Assembly: GCF_002583405.1 (NCBI RefSeq)
Contig: NZ_BCMJ01000005.1
Location: 62,001 to 126,000, forward strand
Direction of reading: 5' to 3'
DNA: 64,000 nt
DNA from: Secundilactobacillus silagincola
Lineage (GTDB): Bacteria; Bacillota; Bacilli; Lactobacillales; Lactobacillaceae
The position numbers and the translations under genes are program-made. Below are positions 36,889-44,558 of the stretch, in pieces. Positions within the stretch are counted from its first letter, which is position 1. Each line of letters starts with the position of its first letter. The notes beneath the pieces are model-generated. The model saw nothing but the letters and a program-made list of their open reading frames with translations. It was not told where the DNA came from and did no database searches.

Positions 36889-37518
36889 ATGACAAAATCT
36901 TCAGATTCGAAACAGCTCGCAATTTTGCGATTTATTTATGACCAGACTCAATCACACGGTTATCCGCCAACAGTTCGTGAAATTGGTGAAAAAGTGGGTC
37001 TTAGTTCAACCTCCACTGTGCATGGTCACATTGCTAGGCTTGCTAAAAAAGGCCTTTTAATCAAGGACCCGACTAAACCACGTGCACTGGAAGTCACTGA
37101 TCTTGGCATCGACGCTTTGGGCATTGTTAAAACGCCAACCAAGATTCCCGTATTAGGTACTGTCGCAGCTGGTGAACCCATTCTAGCAGTTCAGGAAGCA
37201 GTTGACTATTTCCCAGTACCCGACCAACTAGTCGATGAAGCCAGTGATTTATTCATGCTTAAGATTCGTGGCGAAAGTATGATCAACGCTGGTATTTTGA
37301 ACGGCGATAAGGTCATTGTCAAAAAGCAGCATTCAGCCGAAAACGGCGAAATTGTGATTGCTATGACTGAAGAGAACGAAGCGACATGCAAGCGATTCTA
37401 TAAGGAAGATCATTACTACCGCTTACAGCCAGAAAACGATACCATGGCACCGATTATTTTGAATCAAGTAACTATTTTGGGTAAAGTTATCGGCTTGTAT
37501 CGTGACGAAATTTTCTAA
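36889..37518 (+). CDS. lexA: SOS repressor LexA
   Basis: This repressor of the DNA-damage response is cleaved with help from RecA. The 209 residues have an N-terminal winged HTH ([24 protein letters not shown]), the cleavage site A94-G95 (TVAAGEP), and the Ser-Lys dyad S130 (RGESMINAG) and K168 (ATCKRFY). ATG 36889 has AGAGGTG upstream. It is autoregulated through the box at 36814-36827 and ends in a terminator. Confidence 0.97.
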   Translation: MTKSSDSKQLAILRFIYDQTQSHGYPPTVREIGEKVGLSSTSTVHGHIARLAKKGLLIKDPTKPRALEVTDLGIDALGIVKTPTKIPVLGTVAAGEPILAVQEAVDYFPVPDQLVDEASDLFMLKIRGESMINAGILNGDKVIVKKQHSAENGEIVIAMTEENEATCKRFYKEDHYYRLQPENDTMAPIILNQVTILGKVIGLYRDEIF

Positions 37519-37534
37519 CTTTAACGCGTTAACC

Positions 37535-37566
37535 AAAAAGAAGTAGGCAAATTGCCTACTTCTTTT
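37535..37566. terminator. Bidirectional terminator between lexA and mvaS
   Basis: AAAAAGAAGTAGGCAA and TTGCCTACTTCTTTTT form a near-perfect stem with T-runs on both strands. Confidence 0.9.
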
Positions 37567-37579
37567 TATTACTCAGTTA

Positions 37580-38743
37580 TCATTCACCGCGATCTAAATA
37601 TTGTCGCTGATCGTGTTTGATGCCGGTCAGCACAAAACGGGCATCATCATGACTCAGATCAAGCAACACATCATGATCTGGTAACTGTTGAGAAAAGAGC
37701 CGTTCATATTGCGTCATGGTTAACCGCTGACGGCTGCGGAAAAAGTCAGTAAACCAGCGTCTTGAAGCTTGAACATCAAAGGCATCACTAATTGTACCGC
37801 TAAAGAATTCACCCTCTGCCCCAGATCCATAACTGAAAAGACCAATTCTTTGTCTGGGCTTCAAATCAGCATTGTCAAACAGTGATCGTAGGCTTAGATA
37901 CAGTGAGCCCGTGTAAAGGTTTCCCACCTGCCGATTATATTGACGGCTAGCCTCAAAGTTAGTCATTAACTGTTTTTGCTGATCCTCGCTGGCCTCAGGC
38001 AAAATTGCCCGTAAACCCTTTAACCCCATTTTCGTAAACGGCAAATGAAACGCAAATGCAGTAAAGTCGCCAATGGTCAGCTTGGTCTGCTGTTGATAAT
38101 CCTGCCAAACAGCTTTAAAGAAGTCCACGTAGACGTTCTCTGAAAAACGGCCATCCACCAATGCTTCTGTTCGATAAAGTGGTCGCCAAAAATCCATGAT
38201 ATCTTCTGAACGAAATGCCGTAGCATCATCCAAATTTAAAAGTTTTGGTTCAGCACTGATAGTTAACGCTACCGCACCACCACCCTGTGTCACTTCACCA
38301 GGTGTCTTCAAACCATAACGGGCAATGTCGGCACCAATGACTAGGACCTGTTTATCAGGATGCAGCCGGACATAATCATGCGCAAACTGAACCCCGGCTG
38401 TAGCACCGTAACAGGCCTGTTTAATTTCCACTGCCCGAATATTATCCGGTAACTTTAATAATCGTTTCAAATAGATGGCTGCTGATTTCGAGTTATCAAT
38501 ACCAGATTCCGTCCCGAATAGCACCATAGCTATTTTATCCCGATTGGTATCGTCAACCACTCTTACCGCGGCATTGGCTGCTAGTGTGACGGCATCCTGT
38601 GTCACCGGAATAACTGCCTGTTCCGACTGGCCAATACCGATCCGATATTTATCTGGCTCTTCGCCTCTTGCATGTGCCAAATCGACAAGGTCCAAATAGG
38701 TTTTTGGCGTGTAAAACGCTAACTGATCAATTCCAATTTGCAT
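37580..38743 (-). CDS. mvaS: Hydroxymethylglutaryl-CoA synthase
   Basis: This enzyme condenses acetyl-CoA with acetoacetyl-CoA to HMG-CoA, the first committed step of the mevalonate pathway for isoprenoids. The 387-residue thiolase-fold protein has the catalytic Cys in EIKQACYGATAG, the Glu in FGTESGIDNSKS and the His in FAFHLPF. ATG 38741-38743 has AAGGAG upstream. It follows an unknown gene by 20 bp, and the pair is probably co-transcribed. The acetoacetyl-CoA thiolase and HMG-CoA reductase are not in this window. Confidence 0.96.
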   Translation of the reverse strand: MQIGIDQLAFYTPKTYLDLVDLAHARGEEPDKYRIGIGQSEQAVIPVTQDAVTLAANAAVRVVDDTNRDKIAMVLFGTESGIDNSKSAAIYLKRLLKLPDNIRAVEIKQACYGATAGVQFAHDYVRLHPDKQVLVIGADIARYGLKTPGEVTQGGGAVALTISAEPKLLNLDDATAFRSEDIMDFWRPLYRTEALVDGRFSENVYVDFFKAVWQDYQQQTKLTIGDFTAFAFHLPFTKMGLKGLRAILPEASEDQQKQLMTNFEASRQYNRQVGNLYTGSLYLSLRSLFDNADLKPRQRIGLFSYGSGAEGEFFSGTISDAFDVQASRRWFTDFFRSRQRLTMTQYERLFSQQLPDHDVLLDLSHDDARFVLTGIKHDQRQYLDRGE

Positions 38744-38763
38744 AATGTTCTCCTTATTACTCA

Positions 38764-39153
38764 TTACTTGCCTAAATAGTGATAGTTATAGTCCATACCC
38801 TCTTTATAAAGTTGGTATGACGCCTCCGATTCATCCGCAAAAATCACTGAAATTGCAGGTGTACCCCAAGATGAATAGCCCCAAAAGACCGTATCATCAT
38901 AATCATAACTGTCATTGGGGTGCCGGTAAAATCCCCGTGTTCGGTCCCAGATCGTACCGTGAGTTCTGACCCAGTCTTCGGCAATCCCAGCTTTTACTTC
39001 ATCCAACCGTTCACTATTATCTAAAATCAACTGCCGTAAACGTTCCCAGTCGATTTGCCAATTATGCTGCTTGGGCCGTGGCTGACCGTCTTGATAAACG
39101 GTTGAAGACTCAATGACGTTTAACTGAATCGGTACTAAGTCTTGAAAGCGCAT
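38764..39153 (-). CDS. Hypothetical cytoplasmic protein upstream of mvaS
   Basis: This 129-residue soluble protein is rich in Trp, Tyr and Asp (WQIDWERLRQLIL, DRTRGFYRHPNDSYDYDD, WGYSSWGTPAISV). There is no signal peptide or membrane segment, and no catalytic motif or family is recognised. ATG 39151-39153 has GAAGGG upstream. It is 20 bp from mvaS on the same strand, which suggests a shared transcript but does not prove a shared role. Confidence 0.7.
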   Translation of the reverse strand: MRFQDLVPIQLNVIESSTVYQDGQPRPKQHNWQIDWERLRQLILDNSERLDEVKAGIAEDWVRTHGTIWDRTRGFYRHPNDSYDYDDTVFWGYSSWGTPAISVIFADESEASYQLYKEGMDYNYHYLGK

Positions 39154-39341
39154 TGAAATTCCCTTCTTCCCCTTCAATTAAATACCACTATTTGTAACGT
39201 CTGCTTTTGATTTATCCTCATACCATGCTATCATAGTATTAACCGCTTACCAAGCAGTGTATTCTTAACGATTGGTGTTTTACCATGAACCAAAAAGAAA
39301 GTTGAACCAAAAATATTTATACCTAAGATGAGGTGTTGAGA

Positions 39342-39608
39342 TTGGTAAGTACTACTGTAAAAGTAATTGCATCAGAAGGGTTAACTGGGGATAAGGTAAA
39401 CCAACTGACTAACGAATTAGCTAAATACGATTTTACGATTACGTTAGCGTATAACGGTACCAAGACAAATGCAAACAGTTCACTAGGTGTGATGAGTTTG
39501 GGTGTTCCTAGCGGCGCAGAAATTGAAATTGGCGTTGAGGGGACAACTGAACAGTTAGAATCAGCCGTTCAAACCCTAATCGATCACCAAGTGGTTGCTA
39601 AACTTTAG
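39342..39608 (+). CDS. HPr-like protein lacking the catalytic His (Crh-like)
   Basis: This 88-residue protein aligns with HPr without a gap. Ser46 and the GVMSLG segment (49-54) are kept, as is the end of the fold. The active-site loop differs: where HPr has GLHARP, with His15 and Arg17, this has GLTGDK, with Thr15 and Asp17. It cannot accept phosphate from enzyme I at the usual residue, but could be phosphorylated at Ser46 by HPrK and then act as a CcpA corepressor, as Crh does in Bacillus. The start is TTG 39342, seven bases after GAGGTG. It stands alone before a lysozyme gene. Confidence 0.75.
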   Translation: MVSTTVKVIASEGLTGDKVNQLTNELAKYDFTITLAYNGTKTNANSSLGVMSLGVPSGAEIEIGVEGTTEQLESAVQTLIDHQVVAKL

Positions 39609-39688
39609 TTTCACTCCTTAACCGGTTGCCTTCCAAGCAGCCGGTTAATTTAACAAAAAACGAGAATGCTTTGAGGGGATTTTATATT

Positions 39689-40780
39689 ATGCAATTATCA
39701 AAACAACTATTGACCGGACTGGCAACTGCCGGAGCGGTTTTATTAGTGGGCGCTCGTAATGCCAGCGCGACACTTAGTCCTAGCAGTTCCCAGCCAAGAA
39801 CTGACATGGTTGATTTATCCAGCTGGCAATCCAATCTGGGTGCCAGTGACTATCAAAAGCTTCATGATGCTGGTGTTAAAGCGGTTGCCATCAAAGCAAC
39901 TGAAGGCACTTCATATACCAGCCCTGTTCTCCAACAACAATCACAGGATGCGGAAAATGCAAGCCTAGCCGTTAACTACTATCACTTTGCTCACTTCACT
40001 TCCGTGGCCAGTGCCAAGGCTGAAGCACAAAACTTCATCAATGCCGTCCAGTCAGTGACCAGCTCAAAAAACATGGTCATGGTGGTTGACTTTGAATCCA
40101 GCGAACTATCAGGTCTATCTAAGAGTCAAAATGATGCTGATTTAGCCGCCTTTGACGGTGTTTTAAACGCTGCCGGCTATAACAAGACCGACTTATATAC
40201 CATGTCCAGTTGGGTGGGCAATCACATCGATACCAACACCAACAACAAAGGTTGGATCGCACAATGGCCATCGAATCCAACCGGCACGGAGTATCCATCC
40301 GCAAATGCCTGGCAATGGGCCTCTGATTACCGGTTTAGCGGTGAATCGCAAAATCTTGATGTCAGTCAATTAAACAACGAATTTTACGTGAATGGCAGTG
40401 CTAGCACAGCAGTTCACACCAGTCCAAGTAGCTCCACACCGAAGACAACGTTGGTTAAGGTGCCTGCACCTGCGCCAACCTCTTCTTCGAACTACTCAGC
40501 TGCTCGTTCGAATTCAGTAACACTGGTTTGGCGTGGTTCAATGCATCGTCATGCTTACTGGACACTATCTGGTGCTCGTTATTCGAAGCATTTAGGTATC
40601 AAATACGCTGATATGAAGAATTTACCACACACAACTTGGTACACGGATGGTCACGAAAAGCTTTATCGCAAAGCTTCTCACAGCTCAGCCATCTATTACC
40701 ACGTTCGTAGCGGTAATGGCAAACATTCAGGTTGGATCTGGCGTGGTTACCTTCATGCTGGTGTCAATCCAAATGCTTAA
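39689..40780 (+). CDS. Secreted GH25 lysozyme with SH3-like C terminus
   Basis: This muramidase cleaves peptidoglycan outside the cell. The 363-residue product has a signal peptide (LLTGLATAGAVLLVGARNASA), a GH25 catalytic domain (about 37-235) with Asp in DMVDLSSWQ and the acid/base pair in VVDFESSE, and a Ser/Pro/Ala linker. A C-terminal module (about 275-363) has HEKLYRKA and GWIWRGYLHAG, a motif found at the ends of many lactobacillar wall proteins. ATG 39689 has GAGGGG upstream. It is probably an autolysin or wall-remodelling enzyme. Confidence 0.9.
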   Translation: MQLSKQLLTGLATAGAVLLVGARNASATLSPSSSQPRTDMVDLSSWQSNLGASDYQKLHDAGVKAVAIKATEGTSYTSPVLQQQSQDAENASLAVNYYHFAHFTSVASAKAEAQNFINAVQSVTSSKNMVMVVDFESSELSGLSKSQNDADLAAFDGVLNAAGYNKTDLYTMSSWVGNHIDTNTNNKGWIAQWPSNPTGTEYPSANAWQWASDYRFSGESQNLDVSQLNNEFYVNGSASTAVHTSPSSSTPKTTLVKVPAPAPTSSSNYSAARSNSVTLVWRGSMHRHAYWTLSGARYSKHLGIKYADMKNLPHTTWYTDGHEKLYRKASHSSAIYYHVRSGNGKHSGWIWRGYLHAGVNPNA

Positions 40781-40790
40781 ATACTAGATT

Positions 40791-40832
40791 AAAATGGCGG
40801 ACAGGTCCTAGATGGATTTATCCGCCATTTTT
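40791..40832 (+). terminator. Lysozyme gene terminator
   Basis: AAAATGGCGGA and TCCGCCATTTTT pair around a 19-base loop, followed by T-rich sequence. Confidence 0.85.
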
Positions 40833-40909
40833 AGGTCTAACTCTACGGCATCATTAAAGTTATTTTACTTTGATAATGCTATACTAAACAGGTAAAGGGA
40901 GTGACACCA

Positions 40910-41071
40910 ATGACCGATAAACCTGAAAAAAAGACGACTACCTTCAAAAAAATTCGCCGTGGCATGCCTGGTAATTGCCCGCAATGTCATCGCGAAATGA
41001 CCATTTATTACGGGATGAATCATTGTCCTTCTTGTGGCTACCTATTTAAATCTAATTTTATCGTTAAATAA
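40910..41071 (+). CDS. Small zinc-ribbon-like protein
   Basis: This 53-residue basic protein has two CxxC pairs (CPQCHREM and CPSCGY, about 23-26 and 39-42) separated by a short loop, the pattern of a zinc ribbon. The N terminus is Lys/Thr-rich. ATG 40910 has AAAGGGAG upstream and a plausible TATACT -10 box lies at about 40879. It precedes a DUF805 membrane gene by 18 bp. The role is unknown. Confidence 0.7.
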   Translation: MTDKPEKKTTTFKKIRRGMPGNCPQCHREMTIYYGMNHCPSCGYLFKSNFIVK

Positions 41072-41089
41072 TCCTTAAGGAGCAACATC

Positions 41090-41476
41090 ATGATACAAGA
41101 CTACCTTGACTACTGGTCAAAGCTCACTGTTTTCAATGCCACCGCAACGCGTAAACAATACTGGACGGCATACATTATTAATGCTGTTGTCGTCTGGCTT
41201 TATGCGGTTCTGACCCATCAATCCCAATACCTAGTCAGTGGTCACTATGAAATAGCCGCTAATTTGAATTCAATCGTTTTTGGTCTGATTCTCATATTGG
41301 TCTGGATCGCTAACTTCACCATTCGAGCCCGTCGTTTACATGATGGAAATCACAGTAATTGGTGGTTATTGATTTCAATCATTCCAGTACTAGGTGTCAT
41401 TTGGTTGTTCATCTTGTTATTGATGCCAACCGTTGAAAACCAGCGTTGGCCGCTAAACCAGTCACAGGTACAGTGA
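41090..41476 (+). CDS. DUF805 membrane protein
   Basis: This 128-residue integral membrane protein has three to four helices (about 24-43, 57-78, 90-112). The family block FTIRARRLHDGNHSNWW is present in its usual place. DUF805 proteins have no settled function. ATG 41090 has AAGGAG upstream. It is in a short operon with the zinc-ribbon gene. Confidence 0.9.
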   Translation: MIQDYLDYWSKLTVFNATATRKQYWTAYIINAVVVWLYAVLTHQSQYLVSGHYEIAANLNSIVFGLILILVWIANFTIRARRLHDGNHSNWWLLISIIPVLGVIWLFILLLMPTVENQRWPLNQSQVQ

Positions 41477-41525
41477 AAAATATCAGCGTTTTCTCTAAAC
41501 CAAGGAGAAAGTGCTGATATTTTTT
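41476..41525. terminator. Bidirectional terminator between DUF805 gene and uspA
   Basis: AAAAATATCAGC and GCTGATATTTTT pair, with an inner TTTTCTC/GAGAAA stem, and have T-runs on both sides. Confidence 0.85.
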
Positions 41526-41531
41526 AATGAA

Positions 41532-41975
41532 TTATTTTGTTTGCTCATCTTCTGCGTTAACAACTAACACTTGAACATTCGCTCGCCGAACAACATACGC
41601 CGTTGTCGAGCCGATCAACAACCGGTTGATGGCATCTACACCTGATTTGCCGATCACCACCAAGTCAAAGTCCTCTTGGTTGGCAGTTTCCACAATCACT
41701 GTCTTCGGTGAGCCGTTCTTAACAATCGTTTTGACATTTATGCCTGCCTCTTCGGCGATCTTTTTACCTTCATCCGTAACCGCTGTAGCGTGCCGTCTTA
41801 ACTCGCTTTGAATATCCATTGGAATGTTCCCAGCCGCTAGTGTCATTCGCGTCTGATCAATAACAGCCAGCAAAGTGATTGAAGAACCAAAATAACGGCT
41901 GATCCTAATGGCAACCTTCAATGCCGACTTCGAATTATCACTACCATCGAGGGGTACTAGAATGTGTGAAAACAT
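41532..41975 (-). CDS. Universal stress protein (UspA family)
   Basis: This 147-residue cytoplasmic stress protein starts MFSHILVPLDGSDNSKSAL and carries the ATP-binding loop GKSGVDAINRLLIGSTTAYVV (G-x2-G-x9-G-S). Such ATP-binding Usp proteins respond to starvation and stress. ATG 41973-41975 has AAGGAG eight bases upstream; codons further up are not needed. It is monocistronic. Confidence 0.9.
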   Translation of the reverse strand: MFSHILVPLDGSDNSKSALKVAIRISRYFGSSITLLAVIDQTRMTLAAGNIPMDIQSELRRHATAVTDEGKKIAEEAGINVKTIVKNGSPKTVIVETANQEDFDLVVIGKSGVDAINRLLIGSTTAYVVRRANVQVLVVNAEDEQTK

Positions 41976-42092
41976 CGTCATCACTCCTTCTGCGAGCCCA
42001 TTTAAGCCCGCGTGGCAACCCGACTTTCAACTATATTTAGTATGAATGATAATTCTAACGAAATCAATTTATATGCCCCTAGGTGGCTAACA

Positions 42093-42503
42093 CTAAACAA
42101 AGTGCGGCTGATCTGAAGTTGAGAGACCCCCAGAAAAGTTAACGCGCTGTTGCCCATCATAAACCCGTAAAGAATAGTAACCAGGTTTAGCTTTAACAGC
42201 CCTTGTCGTATGCCCGCTAGAAAATGAAACGGTGTCGACACTTTTACCATTTCGATAAAGCCGGTACGTATAAGTATGGTGGCTAATAGCTTGATTTTGA
42301 TCATAGGCGGTAATCACAAGGTGTAATTGATGGGCCGGTGTTAAAATGACCCTTCTGGTTGAAATTGATGCTTGACTAGTTTGCTGTAATGCTGAGGTTT
42401 TCCGGCTTGATGCTGCCGTTGGCTGACTTTGCGTAAACATTAGTCCTGCGGCACCACAAATTAAAAATACCGCTGCAATCAATAGTTTAAATGGTTTCTT
42501 CAT
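42093..42503 (-). CDS. Hypothetical secreted protein
   Basis: This 136-residue protein has an N-terminal signal or anchor helix (KLLIAAVFLICGAAGLMF) and a Ser/Thr/Gln-rich stretch. Its C-terminal domain of about 80 residues has repeated beta-strand patterns (HTYTYRLYRNGKSVDTV and YYSLRVYDGQQRVNF), reminiscent of an Ig-like fold. ATG 42503 has GGAGG upstream. The Cys in the hydrophobic segment is not in a good lipobox. No family is recognised. A symmetric TCACA/TGTGA hairpin lies upstream. Confidence 0.65.
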   Translation of the reverse strand: MKKPFKLLIAAVFLICGAAGLMFTQSQPTAASSRKTSALQQTSQASISTRRVILTPAHQLHLVITAYDQNQAISHHTYTYRLYRNGKSVDTVSFSSGHTTRAVKAKPGYYSLRVYDGQQRVNFSGGLSTSDQPHFV

Positions 42504-42574
42504 GTTGGCCTCCTTCATTTCTAATCTCATTGGTATAAGGATAACGAACCCTGATTAATACACAATAACGAGAA

Positions 42575-42592
42575 CGTCACATTTCTGTGACG
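42575..42592. promoter_or_regulatory. Perfect inverted repeat CGTCACA-TTTC-TGTGACG
   Basis: Seven-base arms around a four-base loop lie between the divergent secreted-protein and GNAT genes, about 72 bp from the first and 101 bp from the second. It could be an operator for either. It is not the CRP/FNR arrangement, whose half sites point the other way. Confidence 0.4.
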
Positions 42593-42692
42593 AATCATTT
42601 CAAAAATTGAATTAATTGAAATCTTTTGCTGGTAATTAGCTGTAACTTAGCGTAATCTTGTAAAAGTGATTTTAAGTAAGGAGTTGATATTG

Positions 42693-43244
42693 ATGAAATT
42701 AAAAAAAGCAACGTTAGCAGATCTTGATACGATCATCGCTATTTTAAAAGATGGCAGTAACCAATTAGCAGAAAGTGGTGTTGATCAATGGCAAGGTGAT
42801 TATCCTTCTCGTGATCAGATCACCTATGATATTAACAACGGTTTTGCTTACCTGGCACAGTCAGATGACAGCGAAACCGTTGGTGCGATTGCTATCGTTA
42901 CCGCACCAGATCCTTCGTATGACACCATGAAGGGTACTTGGCTGAACAACTCGAACGATTACATCGTTCTTCACCGGGTAGCGATTCATTCGCAACACGC
43001 CGGTCATGGCTATGCCACCCGCTTATTCGAAGCCGTTATCAGTCACGTGATTTCAGATCATCCTGAGATTACGAGTATCCGTATCGATACCCACGCTGAC
43101 AACAAACCAATGCAGCACTTGATCGATAAGATGGGCTTCACAAAAGTTGGCGAGATCTACGGTGTTTATCACCCAACCGATCTCAGCTTTGTTTACGAGA
43201 TGCTGCCTCACGAAGACAACGCGGCAAAACATCAAGCAAGCTAA
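42693..43244 (+). CDS. GNAT family N-acetyltransferase
   Basis: This acetyl-CoA-dependent N-acetyltransferase has 183 residues. The acetyl-CoA motif region is HRVAIHSQHAGHGYATRLFE (the Q/RxxGxG/A loop is HAGHGYA), followed by SIRIDTHADNKPMQHLIDKMGFTKVG, typical for GNAT proteins acting on small molecules or protein N-termini. The acceptor is unknown. ATG 42693 has AAGGAG upstream. It ends just before the second MITE-like element. Confidence 0.88.
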   Translation: MKLKKATLADLDTIIAILKDGSNQLAESGVDQWQGDYPSRDQITYDINNGFAYLAQSDDSETVGAIAIVTAPDPSYDTMKGTWLNNSNDYIVLHRVAIHSQHAGHGYATRLFEAVISHVISDHPEITSIRIDTHADNKPMQHLIDKMGFTKVGEIYGVYHPTDLSFVYEMLPHEDNAAKHQAS

Positions 43245-43260
43245 TTCATCTAAAAGAAGC

Positions 43261-43468
43261 TGTGACAAAACTCGGTAGATTCCAGAATTTAACGCAAATA
43301 ATGCCTATTCCGCGTCTTTTGCGGAATAGGCATTATTTGCGTTAAATGACCGGAATCTGAGTTTTGTTGCGTAATTAGGCTATATTTCCGTATAGCTCCA
43401 AAGTACAGTAAACACTAATTCTGGCTAAAAATTAATTGAGATACTTACCAATATAGACTTATAACACA
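43261..43468 (+). mobile_element. MITE-like element, copy 2
   Basis: This 208-bp element has a left end TGTGACAAAACTCGG, a central hairpin (43266-43366) with arms carrying AGATTCCAGAATTTAACGC and GCGTTAAATGACCGGAATCT, an apex stem GCCTATTCCGC/GCGGAATAGGC, and a right end CAATATAGACTTATAACACA. Weaker similarity continues outside on both sides: TAAAAGAAGC on the left and, inverted, TAAAAGAGGT on the right. The extended right end contains the stop codon of the arsR-type gene. Confidence 0.75.
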
Positions 43469-43475
43469 ACCTCTT

Positions 43476-43817
43476 TTATTTACTCAGCCGTTGTTCTGAA
43501 TCCTTGTAAGGATGCGGCTCACCCTTTATTTCGTGTGAAACGTGACCTAACATGGCATCTACCATTTCCAGAATATGCGGATCATCGAGACAGTAGTATA
43601 CGTGCGTCCCCTTTTTATCACGAGTGACTAACTGATAGCGATACAAAATCGCCAGTTGGTGAGAAACCATCGGCTGCGGAAGATCGACGTTCTCCACGAT
43701 CGTTGAGACATCCGCCTCATTATTCTCAAGAAAATACAGAATTTTGATCCGGTTCGTGTTACTCAATACCTTGTAGATCTTCACGGCTTCTTCCAAGAGC
43801 GCATTACTGACCTTCAT
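43476..43817 (-). CDS. ArsR/SmtB-family metal sensor with alpha5 (CzrA-like) site
   Basis: This 113-residue winged-helix repressor has the HTH in DLPQPMVSHQLAILYRYQL. Near its C terminus it has D79-x-H81-x10-H92-x2-H95, exactly the DxHx10HxxH pattern of the alpha5 site of CzrA and SmtB, which binds Zn(II) or Co(II). No alpha3 Cys box (CxC) is present, so a cadmium/lead CadC-type site is unlikely. ATG 43815-43817 follows GGGGGGATC. It lies downstream of cadD and probably represses it and itself. Confidence 0.9.
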   Translation of the reverse strand: MKVSNALLEEAVKIYKVLSNTNRIKILYFLENNEADVSTIVENVDLPQPMVSHQLAILYRYQLVTRDKKGTHVYYCLDDPHILEMVDAMLGHVSHEIKGEPHPYKDSEQRLSK

Positions 43818-43865
43818 GCATGATCCCCCCCTTATACCAAATTCGATATCTACATTATGGAACAT

Positions 43866-44432
43866 TTAGTGAAAGAAAGCTATCACGTGACTAATTAAGC
43901 CGCTATCCCAAAACACCCAAAGCCCGATTAAAACGTAGCAGGTCTTCATTAACTTTTCGCCGTACTTCTCCATCACACCGGTAACGGCCGAAACGTTCGC
44001 AATCACCTTGATCACAAGCACGACTAGCAGCGTCAACGTCCCAATAAAAACGAGGGTCATCAGGAAATGCAACAAATCCTCACCCACTAATACCGGCAGA
44101 AAAATGGACAAATTACACCCCGCACACACGGATAAATACGTCAGCATGACACTGACAATCTGCGAGTGATGGTGTTTGTCATCAGCTGAATCATCGTCAT
44201 CATGAAAAGCAAGGTAAATCGGCAGGATACCCAAAATACCTAACAGCCATTCAGGCAGAAAAACCAGTAACGCTTTTCCGACCGCATAGCTTAAAATCAG
44301 TAGGGTCAGATTACCCAGTAAATACCCTATCATGACCTTTGACATCTGATACTTGTTTAATAGGAAAATCAGCATGAAGAAAAAATCCAGGTTCACACTC
44401 AAAAAAGTTAACGTTAATAGCCAGTAGTTCAA
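43866..44432 (-). CDS. cadD: CadD-type cadmium/metal resistance transporter
   Basis: This 188-residue membrane protein has five helices and the loop HDDDDSADDKHHH (about 77-89), which is rich in metal-binding Asp and His. The family block LTYLSVCAGCNLSIFLPVL follows it. CadD proteins give resistance to Cd2+ and other divalent metals by efflux. The start is TTG 44430-44432 with GAGGA upstream. It is the first gene of an operon with the ArsR sensor, whose operator sits at the promoter. Confidence 0.9.
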   Translation of the reverse strand: MNYWLLTLTFLSVNLDFFFMLIFLLNKYQMSKVMIGYLLGNLTLLILSYAVGKALLVFLPEWLLGILGILPIYLAFHDDDDSADDKHHHSQIVSVMLTYLSVCAGCNLSIFLPVLVGEDLLHFLMTLVFIGTLTLLVVLVIKVIANVSAVTGVMEKYGEKLMKTCYVLIGLWVFWDSGLISHVIAFFH

Positions 44433-44464
44433 AACTCAAATCCTCTTTTCTGTTCGTAAATATA

Positions 44465-44487
44465 TTATATGTCACATATGGCATATA
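44465..44487 (-). promoter_or_regulatory. cadD-arsR promoter with ArsR-type operator
   Basis: TATATGTCA (44466-44474) and TGGCATATA (44479-44487) form an inverted repeat with one mismatch over nine pairs and a four-base spacer. This is the symmetry seen in SmtB/CzrA operators. It overlaps the minus-strand -10 box TATAAT, so the bound sensor would block transcription until metal releases it. Confidence 0.65.
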
Positions 44488-44558
44488 TAAAAGACCTCTA
44501 GCTAATAAAACGCTTTTAGCCTATGTTTTGAAACTCAGAACGCCTTGAACAACTGAAA

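Noticed and set aside
42002-42304. 100-residue minus-strand frame near the secreted protein
   Set aside because: It overlaps the better-supported gene in another frame and has no ribosome site.
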